NCBI GenBank assembly: GCA_012845835.1
Contig: JABAKD010000025.1
Span: 17,721,476 to 17,785,475 of the forward strand
Source: Undaria pinnatifida
Lineage: Eukaryota; Sar; Phaeophyceae; Laminariales; Alariaceae
Direction: 5' to 3'
Length of the DNA: 64,000 nucleotides
Shown: in pieces, positions 55,507-64,000 of the stretch
Layout: each line of letters begins with the position of its first letter
How positions within the stretch are numbered: the stretch's first letter is position 1
The notes under the pieces: generated by a model
Seen by the model: only the letters and a program-made list of their open reading frames with translations
Told to the model about the DNA's origin: nothing
Databases searched by the model: none
Program-made: the position numbers and the translations under genes

Positions 55507-55800
55507 CCAGTCCTTTTATGGCCCCCTGAGTAGCCTTTGCCCCCAACAAGCTCCCCAAACATCACCCTCTGTGGCAGACGCTCCTCCCCCATACATGCTA
55601 CGAATCCCGCAAACAATATCCACCCGCAAAACCATCCACCATACATATGATAGAGCGTTATAGTGGAAACTACAGTGACAAATTTATAAAATAGATATGA
55701 TGTTAGATCTAGCTCAAACATTCCCCACCTAAAGTAAAAATACCAGCACAAACCATTATAGTGGAGGAAAACAAAATGAATATATATGTTCATTCTTTTT
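55507..55800 (+). repeat. RepB partial copy
   Basis: From about 55620: CCATCCACCATACATATGAT, ATAGTGGAAACTACAGTGAC, GATGTTAGATCTAGCTCAAA and CATTATAGTGGAGGAAAA, matching 4735-4870. Confidence 0.65.
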
Positions 55801-56185
55801 GGGGGCGATTCGGTCAGGAGTTTTTTTTCGTCTCGGCCTCAGTATGCGATTCTCGGACCTGGAATTCTCGGTCAAATAGCTTCGTTCGAGCGCCATCTTC
55901 GGGGGGCGGCTCAAACGCCCCTCGCCCTGCCTTATCCGTTCCGCACCTCGACGTGAACGCGGATAGACGCTGAGCGAGACAAGCGAGAAGTGCGTTTCCT
56001 TTTGTATTGTGGGCGGTATACGCCCGAGCTATTCTTGGATCTTGGCATATGACGAAAAAAAAAGGGACAGCATTTCCAAGTTGGTATCATTTCCAAATTG
56101 GAATCTAAATTTCTTCCCGACGTCGCATTTTTCATGGCGGCCTCGAAGCGCTTGCCCTATCGTAGCTACTGCTACTACGGCTGTG
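55801..56185. other. spacer, no gene supported
   Basis: Nothing recognised. Short ORFs only. Confidence 0.25.
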
Positions 56186-56330
56186 TGTCGTTGCCTTTCG
56201 GCTCAGTGGGTATAGTACTACGTAACCAACGAAGGATGTGTAGTGGGTACGATTCTCACCGATACCATATTTGGTATTCAGGAGCGTGCGCGCTGGACAT
56301 TATGAATGGTTATGATAGCTGTTAGTGTTC
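56186..56330 (+). mobile_element. tRNA-like SINE head, family 2
   Basis: Box-A-like CGGCTCAGTGGGTATAG, then ACGATTCTCACCGATACC as a T-arm/box-B relic. A body with GCGTGCGCGCTGGACATTAT and GAATGGTTATGA is shared with the next copy. Confidence 0.5.
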
Positions 56331-56439
56331 TCCTGAGTACTACTAACTGTAGTACGTGGGGAGGGGATGGCTCCGGAGATCCCTCTTACGAAGTCGGTGA
56401 TAATTAATTAACGAACTCGAAAACATATTTGGTCGGTTT

Positions 56440-56660
56440 TTCAGCATAACCCATTGAGTTACTGAGTCACGCGACAGTGGGTAGTTTTATATGTCGTGAG
56501 TTCGATTCTCACCGACTTCATGTTTGTCTTTTTCAAGCGTGCACGCCGACGACATTATGAATGGTTATTTTGGTAGTTTAACACGTGTAGATCTACCCAC
56601 TGAGCTACTGAGTCAAGTGATTAAGTAGCTCAGTGGGCGGTGCTGTAGGATTTCTCGGCT
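56440..56660 (+). mobile_element. tRNA-like SINE, family 2, with inverted heads
   Basis: GTGAGTTCGATTCTCAC forms a perfect T-arm (box B), and the body CGTGCACGCCGACGACATTA, TGAATGGTTAT repeats 56290-56315. The 14-bp inverted repeat CCCACTGAGCTACT (56596-56609) / AGTAGCTCAGTGGG (56624-56637) is two opposed box-A-type segments. Confidence 0.55.
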
Positions 56661-57439
56661 AAATTGGGCTAAGAGGAGGTTTTTTATTTTTCGTCTTGGC
56701 CCTCCCGTGACTAGAACTCAAGTTTAGTGAACGCTGAAACTCTGTGCTGGCTTGTTTGGGCAAGGCTGTTGGCGTGTGCGATGCCCTATATTCCACCATT
56801 CATGGATACGCGGGGGCTAATACCACTTTCTGTATGGACACAGCTGCGATAGTGCGGCAGTCTGCACTGCTGTCGACGCAACTGTCCCTTTATAGTGCGG
56901 TCGGTGTGGGTACATTTTTTTTTCAGCTGTCCAGGCGTTAGGCCGTCTTCCTACTACTGCCGGTACATGTTCTGCCCTCCACAACGCTAATAGGATAGGT
57001 GCTGCATTTGTTTTTTGCAGCTGTCACACGACGGATACTGTCCGTTATAATGCGGTTTACAGTTGGCGGAGACGCTGAGCATTTACTTTTGGTGCAAAAC
57101 GCTGTCTTTCTGCTGCTGTTAGTACATGTGCTGCCCTTCACGATGCTGCTAGGGTCTATGCTGGCATTTTGTTTTTCTCTGCACATGTTCGGACAGCTAC
57201 TGCCCGTTACAGAGCGTTCACTGCAGTTTGCGGAGATACTGCGCTTTACAGCTTTTAGTAATGCAAGTGGGGATCAGCGCGTTTGATGCGGTACTTGGGG
57301 GCAAACAGCCTTTCTATTCGGCTGCGGGCGTACACACCTTTTCTACAGCTGGTCTTGGTAATATACTACCAGGTACCCTTTTTAAGGCGGTTGATGTTGT
57401 CGTCACCCGTGGTCACAGAGGCAATCTTGCAGCAATCAG
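56661..57439 (+). repeat. degenerate edge of satellite
   Basis: Diverged relatives of the following arrays: TTTATAGTGCGGTCGGTG at 56890, GCTGCTGTTAGTACATGTGCTGCCC at 57110 and TACTGCCGGTACATGTTCTGCCC at 56957. No gene. Confidence 0.5.
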
Positions 57440-57905
57440 CACCACTGTAGGCTCGACCGTCCCTCTATAGTGCGGTCGGTGGGGGAACTGCCTCGTTCGG
57501 ACGCTATACTACCCATCTTGTTGCGGTTGGAATTGCCGTTACCTGTTAACACAGCAGCGATACTACAGCAATCAGCACTACTGCAGGCGCGATCGTCCCC
57601 CTATAGTGCGGACGGTGGGGAAACTGCCTTGTTCGGGGTTATACCGCCCATCTTGTTGCGGTTGGTACCTGTGGGCACAGCAACAATAATGCAGCGAACA
57701 GCACTACCGTAGGCGCGACCGCCCCCCTATAGTGCGGTCGGTGGAGAAACTACCGTGTTCGGGGGTTATACTGCCCATCTTTGTGCGGTTGGTGTTGTCG
57801 GTACCTATGGGCACAGCAACGATAATGCAGCGAGCAGCACTTCTGTAGCCGCGACCGTCCCCCTTTAGTGCGGTCGGTGGGGAAACTACTTTGTTCAAGC
57901 ATTGT
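57440..57905 (+). repeat. satellite 1, ~126-136-bp unit
   Basis: Four units marked by CCCTATAGTGCGGTCGGTGG at about 57462, 57598, 57724 and 57860, each with GTTATACTGCCCATCTTGTT and CACAGCAACAATAATGCAGC phrases. Confidence 0.85.
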
Positions 57906-57924
57906 ACTGACCTTGTCCTCTGAT

Positions 57925-58745
57925 TAGCACATGTACAACCCTCTACTGTGCTACCCCCCCCTACACTACTGTTGGGGCGGATGCTGCCCGTTTTTTTTTT
58001 ATACGGTTGGAGGCGCGATCCTCTACTGTGCTACCCCCCCCTACGCTACTGTTGGGACAGATGCTGCACGTTTTTTTTTCGGCTGGCTGCGCGATCCTCT
58101 ACTGTGCTACCCCCGCTACAATCCTGTTGGGTGACCCTTTACTGTGCTACCCCCCTGCACTGCACCTAGGTTAAATGATGCCTGTTTTGGTGCGACGAGT
58201 CTCGGCGTGTTGGGAGACCCTTCACTGTGCTACCTCCGTACACTACAACTAAGTTAAATGCTGCCTGTTTTGGTGCGATGAGTGTCGGCGTGGTGGGCGA
58301 CCCTTTACTGCGCTACCCCCCTACACTGCACCTAGGTTAAACGCTGCCTGTTTGGGTGCGATGAGCGTCTGTGTGCTGGGCGAACCTTTACTGTGCTATC
58401 CCCTACGCTGCACCTAGGTTAAACGCTGCCTGTTTTGGTGCGATGAGCGTCGATGTGTTAGGCGACCCTTTACTGTGCTGCCTCCCTACACTGTGCATGG
58501 GGTAAATGCTGCCTGTATTTTGGTGCGATGGACGTGGGCTTCTTGTGCAACCCTTTACTGTGCTACCCCGCCCCCTATACTGCACCTAGGTTAAATGCCG
58601 CCTGTTTTGGTGCGATGGGTGTGGGCGTTTTGGGCGACGCTTTCCTGTGCTCCCCCCCCCGCTTAGGTTAAATGCTGCCTGTTTAAGTGCGATGGGTGCA
58701 GAAGTACCTTTACTGTGTTGTACCCCCTGCGCTGCGGTTAGGGTA
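57925..58745 (+). repeat. satellite 2, ~82-bp unit
   Basis: About ten units of CCTTTACTGTGCTACCCCCC, CTGCACCTAGGTTAAATGCT and GCCTGTTTTGGTGCGATG. The first three units are shorter and carry ACTACTGTTGGG instead. Confidence 0.87.
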
Positions 58746-59087
58746 AGTGCTGCCCATTTTTGGCCGCCTTTACTGCGGTTCGTGCGGGCGTTACCCGTAT
58801 ACCCTACGGTCAGACTGGGCGCTGCTCTTTCGTTGCGGTTTTGGTAGATGGTACCCTTCTTACCGCTGTCCTCCTTTTATTCGGCTAGTTGACGTGGCTA
58901 CTACCATCAATGATGCTGGACGGAGTCGAGGCCCATATATTGCTGCTTGATGAAACACAGATATACCGCTACTTGCAGCAGGGACACCACAACAATATAT
59001 CTGCCTCCATAGCTTCTTTACGCGTCGTTCCCATCCCGCCACCCCCCCCTCCTTCCGCTTCCCTTTCTACAGACAACAAGCAACAAC
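58746..59087. other. transition region upstream of gag-like ORF
   Basis: Fading satellite words to about 58890, then a pyrimidine-rich leader ACCCCCCCCTCCTTCCGCTT ending at the ATG at 59088. If the retroelement has a 5' LTR it should lie here, but no partner repeat was found in the window. Confidence 0.35.
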
Positions 59088-59917
59088 ATGTCTGCCAGTG
59101 AGGAAGCGGGCTACTCGGGGCAGGCTGAGGTCTTCCAACGCGCCCCAGCCTGGATACCCACGAGACTGGGAGAGCTCGCTCGAGATCCCGCGACTCGAGA
59201 CGGGGGAAATCACCGGAGGCGGGTTCCGGTGACGAGACAGAAGACGGACCACCATACCACCATCCCACCAGCCCAGAGGGTCGACTCGTCGGTTCGCGCA
59301 GAGAACAAGACGGACCGACCTCCACCGGACTCGGGGGCGTCTCGACGCCAGCTCTCGCCAGCCCCGTGGGAGCGCCACCAGCTGCCTCAACCCTGGGCGC
59401 CCATGACGGCCCCTTGGACATGGCATATGCGGCGGCGCGGGCCCAGCGGGCGCTCGACGACGCCAACCAGATGATTCTCCGGCGTGAAGCACGCCGACGT
59501 CGGTTTGACGAAGATATCGAGCAGGCGAAGACCGCTGCGCGGGAGGCGTCTCTGGTAGTGGAGAGGGCGCAACAAGCCCTCGCCCAGGCAGTTGCGTCGG
59601 CTGCGGCAGGAGCTACCGCGCCCCCCTCGACTTCGACGCGCCCGCAGGGTGTCGCATCCCAGCGACCACAACCCGGGGACGCCGTCTTTTTCAAGGGCAG
59701 CGTCGCGTGCATGGCGTCTGCACCGAGGGTAGAGTTCTCCCCAGCGTTGGCGGCCGCGGTGGTGGAAACGGCCTCCGCCCTCCTCACGTCAGAGAGGCCG
59801 GGGTCGTGGCAAATGGACGCCCTTTCACTGGAAGCGCCTGGACTCGCATGCATTGTACGCCTTATGCCGGACAGGCGAGAGCCGCCCCGACCCTTGCCCT
59901 CGTCAAAGCCCTGCTGA
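59088..59917 (+). pseudogene. retroelement gag-like region, N-terminal part
   Basis: ATG 59088 opens MSASEEAGYSGQAEVFQR in one frame. The coding signal moves to another frame by about 59366, with AHDGPLDMAYAAARAQ, RALDDANQMILRREARR and ASLVVERAQQALAQAVAS. This is a strong helical coiled-coil pattern (about 59400-59600) followed by a Pro/Ser linker and WQMDALSLEAPGLA. The layout fits a Gag N-terminus, and the downstream zinc knuckle supports this. The antisense strand shows a 452-codon ORF, which I consider a GC-driven shadow. Confidence 0.5.
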
Positions 59918-60243
59918 TGGCCCACGACGAGGCCCCAGACCCCGTCTTCTGGCCGAAACCCGGAGGAAGAGTTGGCGGAATACAACCGGGGGAAACAGCG
60001 ACGCAGTGACATTCGCGACCGCGGGATCGCAACCGTGGGGGTGGCAGCAAAAATAGTGGGGGTGGCGACCACCACACCGCCGCGGGGGTGACAGCGGTGG
60101 TGGAGGCGGGGGAGGCGCATCGGGTGCTGGTGTGGCTGAGGGCGCCGCTGAGGAGGCAACTTTGGTCCAACAACCGGGGCAGTTGGCCGCAGCTCTGGCG
60201 GAGGCAACGGAGGGCGGAGGAACGGCGCTAGAGAACGTTCAGC

Positions 60244-60660
60244 GTGGGACGGCTCGTCAACCTCCTCCCGCTCGTCTTCGTTCTGGAGCACGGACGACCA
60301 CAGCGAGGTGGCCGTGGTAGCAGGCAAAAGGTGTCAAGAGCCATGGCAGGAGGAGCATCTGGGCCTGAGGATTTCATCCTCCTGTTGCGTCTGCTGATGA
60401 CGCACTTCGACGGGGTTGACACGGAGGAGGGCTCCACTAAGTTACATACTTTTGGAGTTTCGCATACTTGTGCCGACCGCTACGAGAAGTGAGCGTGTTT
60501 TGTCTCCGTGGACGGATGTGGTGTTGGAGGTGATTCGGGTGGCGGCGAATGAGCAATTTCCGGCTCTCATGCCTACGTTGTACCCTGGTTCGAAGGCAAC
60601 GGACCCGCAGCCATACGCCTCGTTGGATGCTATATGGCGGGCTTTCAGTGACTAAGCGCA
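60244..60660 (+). pseudogene. retroelement gag-like region, middle part
   Basis: Two frames succeed each other: SRAMAGGASGPEDFILLL and LMTHFDGVDTEEG, then RILVPTATRSERVLSPW, TDVVLEVIRVAANEQFPA and ASLDAIWRAFSD. The mix of helical hydrophobic stretches resembles a capsid domain, but I cannot assign a family. Confidence 0.4.
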
Positions 60661-61149
60661 TAATAAGACACCTGCCGTCAACGGCGAAACATGTTTTTCT
60701 CTGCCTGTTTCTTCGACGGGAGCGCGGTCATCCGCCCCGTCGGGACCCCGGCCCGCCGATCATGGGCGTGGCCAGGGCCGAGTGCCGTTCCAGGCGCTTT
60801 CGTGGCAGACGGGATCGAGCTATCATTCAACTGTCATGCCCATCGATGATTCATCTGACGCTTGGCTTGACCACACATCGAACTGCTGGCCACAAGAAGA
60901 GCATCGTTATGACTGATTCTACCATAGCCCCCCCCAAAACCAGCGACTTTCTTTCACGAACGTTTCATGGTCATGGTTCATGGCTGCTCGACACCTGGAA
61001 TGATGCTATGAAGAAAATATCCTCATGTATTTCCTTGGTTGCAAAGAACCATCCAACGACGACATCGAGGTGGCAGGGGGCACCGCGTTTCAGGAGATAC
61101 GGCCGGGAGCTGGTTTCAAAACCGGCGATTTCGTTCAAGAAAAGTTGGG

Positions 61150-61400
61150 GGGGCTACCGTAGAACGACTCTTATGCAGAAGTTTTTGCCGTTATTGCCTC
61201 GTTTACGACAGACGACCCTCCCCTTTGGAGCGGCCTCCTTTCACCTTGCGCTGATGCCCTCCGAGAAAACCGGGGGCTTTGCCTCAACTGCCACGAAGAC
61301 AACCATTCCTTCACGCATTGTAGGCATTCTTTCATTAATGCGAGTGGCTGCTTGAACCCTGAACTTGGCCAACTTGGCGACGATGACGCACACCGACGTT
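61150..61400 (+). pseudogene. gag zinc knuckle (CCHC)
   Basis: The frame has ASFTTDDPPLWSGLLSPCA, then CLNCHEDNHSFTHC at 61280-61321, a perfect CX2CX4HX4C nucleocapsid knuckle, and RHSFINASGCLNPELGQLG. A basic, Asn/His-rich stretch (RPNNKKNRHHLSGQSRGYHQ) follows near 61450. Knuckles of this type bind the element's RNA during packaging. Confidence 0.8.
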
Positions 61401-62609
61401 GACAAACACGCATAGTCTGCTACCGCCGAGACGATAAATCTTATCGCCCGAACAACAAGAAAAATCGTCACCATCTTTCAGGTCAATCACGAGGATACCA
61501 CCAGGATCAGGGCCAGGTAAACTGTCACAACGATACCAAATACACGTCGGATCACGATGGTGGTATCCCGCCCTTGCCCGCCTCTTCTGCCCCCGCTCCT
61601 GCTCCTCGAATGTGCTTTGGAGCCGCCCACAACCCGAGCGGAAATACTCTCGCGCGCCAGCCTGGCACATTCCGTAACGGCAATCGACAGCTCGACGGCG
61701 GTACGGCACCGTCGACAACACCGTCGGGGGCACCTCTTTTGATTTCAGAAGATGCTCGTGTTCTGTTGCTAGCCTGTTTAATCACGCAGCACTGATTGTC
61801 TCTGTCAAGAGCCCACGGGCTCCTACGCCATCTGCGGACAAGTCTCACGGCGTAGTACCGGCGACGAGAACTAGCGCTTCGAGCGTGGTTTCCTCCAGCC
61901 AGGTAATTTCTTTTTCGACGGCGAGTTTTAACTCGCTTCCAGCGACGTTCCCCTCGGTCATGATCTGAGTTCGGCGACGGAAACCGCGCTTCAGGCGCCG
62001 TTTCCCTCAACCGCGGCATAAACTCGGCAATTGGGGTACGCGCTCCAAACGCCGCCCTAATCAACCATGGCACGGGAGCCTGCGCTTTGCGCGCTCCCCC
62101 CCAGGCACGCGTCGCGCAACAATATAGCTGCGGTGACGGCGCGTCGCCTTTTTACGCGAACGTATTCATCCCCCCCTCGCCCTGACCAGGCGGTGGCGGT
62201 CGGTCTGAGGTGTGGGACGGTCGACCCTCAAACACTTTTTCTGATCACGAGGTGGCGGTCGATTTGAGGTGTGGGAAGGCCAACACCAAAACACCGAGAT
62301 CTTTGCGACGTTTGATCCGATGTCTGCTCGCGATAACAGCGGGCGCTCTGTCTTTTTTTCCTTCAAGGAGGAGTCGACAAGATTAGCTACCTCATCTCCC
62401 TTCTCTAAGAGGCAAAACGGAAAAGAGCCTTCTCGGGTAAAAACATTATTGCCACTTGCCCGAGCCCCACTCCAGAAGACGCCCACAGGGTCTACGGACC
62501 CTGCTTCGTCTTTTAACACACTAACCCACGTGTTTCAGGCTACGTCTGCCCCAGTAGCACAGGAAGAAGATCCGACACTGCGCGACGGGCCAAGCAGATC
62601 ACCGGTCAT
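61401..62609 (+). other. expected pol region, no RT/IN found
   Basis: Between the gag knuckle and the chromodomain tail only broken frames are seen. No Asp protease, RT, RNase H or integrase motif could be found. A tandem near-duplicate GTGGCGGTCG.T.TGAGGTGTGGGA lies at 62189-62220 and 62250-62280. A large internal deletion is the simplest reading. Confidence 0.5.
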
Positions 62610-63179
62610 CAGTCGGTACGGGGACGAGGTGGCGTCATCGCGGTGCTATATAAGACGCATTGGGCGGGACTCTCCGAACCTTCCTGGGAGCGGGAAATTG
62701 ACCTCCACCTCTCCCGCTCCCATATCTTGCGTTATTGGGCCGGAACCCCGGACCAGCACCGCCAAACCAACCGCCTCTACCGCCGAATGTGGATCGGGGC
62801 GGCACAGCGCGAGCTCTTCCGCAACAACGGGAAACGTTTCCTGGCGCCGGGCTACGCCTGTGTTCCTCGCGCCGATTAGCTCCGTCGCTACCACGACGAC
62901 ACGGTAATTCCTAAGGGAGCCCACTTTTGGTACAAAGAAGACGATGGGTTATGGTGGTATGGAAAAATCAGCGCGAGCACTACAGAAGACAAGGTATATC
63001 TGGTCCGCTTTCTGGACAACGCGGGACCGATTAAACTTCCTCTTCCCCCGGCGCGCAACACGACTTCGACGGGAGCCGTACGAGGCTCTTGGTGCTTGCA
63101 AGTTCATATCGCCAGTGCGCTTCCTCGGGGGATCCAACGTAACATAGATGAATCTCGAGGCGCGGCCGTGGCCAGTTGA
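62610..63179 (+). pseudogene. chromodomain plus Tudor/SH3-like retroelement tail
   Basis: One frame throughout. Chromodomain-like VLYKTHWAGLSEPSWEREID and SRSHILRYWAG, a linker RRMWIGAAQREL, TAG at 62877 in place of an expected Trp, then PKGAHFWYKEDDGLWWYGK, VYLVRFLDNAGPIKLPLPPA and TGAVRGSWCLQVH, ending SRGAAVAS and TGA at 63179. The second block has the GLWW.GKI...VRF pattern of a small Tudor/SH3-like barrel. In chromoviral elements the C-terminal chromodomain guides integration to marked chromatin. Confidence 0.75.
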
Positions 63180-64000
63180 CTTTCAAGCCGCCACCGCTCA
63201 TCGATAGTTCTCCATGTTTTAGGGTTATGAGGTTTGAGTCTTTGTATTTAGGTTGTTTTTAGTGTCCTGAGAGTCTTCGTCGGGTTTTAGGGCGGTTCTT
63301 TCCATTTTGTTTTATTTTTGTCCTGCCGAGGCCCCTGCTCAGTGCCGGGCCAGGGTTCGGGTAAAACGCCGCTATCTGAGGCGTAGGGTTGTCGCTTTTA
63401 CGTCGTTGTTCAATTTCGCCCTGCCGACGCCATCCTCAGCCCAGAGCCGGGGGGCGACCAGGGTACCCTGTTCGCGCGTAACGTGGTACAGGGCTATGTA
63501 CGGGCTGTGTGTCATCTTTTTTTTTTTGCATGTTGTATTGTTCTACTTTGTTTTTTCGGCTAAACACTTCCCCCCCTCGCGGGGCTGTAGGTGTTGCCAC
63601 CTTCCATCCCGGGTATTTGTCGTTTCCTCGCCTAACCCCCCGCCGTGTCGATGGCCCGCGGGAGGTTTTGCGCATGACTTCTCCCTTGTGTTAGCGCCTG
63701 TGTTCCCCTCCATATCGACGAGGGCTCGCCTCGCCATAGTACATTTTCTGTGGTTGGTTTGCCGTAGAGCCATTTCTGCCTCCCCCCGCCACACCGGCGG
63801 TATGCGGCAGGTTCAAGAGCCTTTTTTGCCCCCCCCGCCGCACCGGCGGCACGCGGCAGGTTTTTGATGGGTGACTTTTTCCTTGTTGTAGGGTTTGCGT
63901 TTCCTTCAACTGCTTTTCTTCGCGTGTTCCTGGCTCTATAGCCAGACCGTTAGAGGTGTAAGAATGGCTTTTGAGGATCCGCATCTTCGACTCATGGTCT
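63180..64000 (+). other. 3' flank, possibly LTR or UTR of the retroelement
   Basis: Non-coding. Two diverged GCCCTGCCGA.GCC...CTCAG.CC.G blocks occur at 63320 and 63420, and a tandem CCCGCC(G/A)CACCGGCGG..GCGGCAGG pair at 63786 and 63836. The matching 5' LTR was not seen, so an LTR cannot be confirmed. Confidence 0.35.

Noticed and set aside
58969-60327. 452-codon minus-strand ORF, the longest uninterrupted minus frame in the right half
   Set aside because: Composition is low-complexity Arg/Pro/Ser from GC-rich DNA. The plus strand of the same stretch shows the coiled-coil gag-like pattern, and the plus-strand zinc knuckle follows. Treated as a shadow.

Overview
The window is eukaryotic nuclear DNA: spliced exons with GT-AG borders, tRNA-derived SINEs, LTR, DIRS-like and DNA transposons, long homopolymer and satellite tracts, and no bacterial gene organisation. 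The style of the copia polyprotein (catalytic HVDD box), the chromo/Tudor-like retroelement tail and the intron-rich cation exchanger suggest a stramenopile alga, perhaps a brown alga. That placement is inference at moderate confidence.

Region by region. 1-7.7 kb: dispersed repeats RepA and RepB and several tRNA-derived SINEs, one of them inserted inside a RepA copy with a clean target-site duplication. 7.7-10 kb: two arrays of a 42-bp hairpin-bearing satellite flanking a broken hAT transposase end. 11.2-11.9 kb (minus): two exons of a Na+/Ca2+-exchanger-family protein. 14.5-18.6 kb (minus): a putative multi-exon gene of unknown function whose last intron holds a 372-bp TRIM retrotransposon (LTR pair, tRNA-Ser-type primer site, TSD). 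19.5-20 and 29.1-29.65 kb: a degenerate GAGTAC repeat. 20.7-26.6 kb: pieces of MULE transposase, including a SWIM zinc finger. 29.65-37.76 kb: a nest in which a non-autonomous LTR element primed by tRNA-Ser is interrupted by a complete but mutated Ty1/copia element on the minus strand.

37.8-41.6 kb: RepC, RepA and poly-G/poly-C satellite. 41.8-45.8 kb: a decayed PKLHK-type (Penelope-like or related) reverse transcriptase interrupted by RepB copies, with a tandem duplication over its catalytic motif. 46-50.9 kb: SINE, tandem repeats and RepA. 50.9-52.75 kb: a short DIRS-like element with a gag-like ORF, a tyrosine recombinase tail and terminal direct repeats. 53-58.9 kb: RepA, simple repeats, further tRNA-derived heads and two satellites. 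59.1-63.2 kb: the gag and chromodomain/Tudor-like ends of another retroelement with no visible RT or integrase between them.

Only the minus-strand exon groups at 11.2-11.9 and 14.5-17 kb look like host genes. The rest is transposon and repeat sequence in successive layers, and target-site duplications and nesting give a relative order of insertion in several places.
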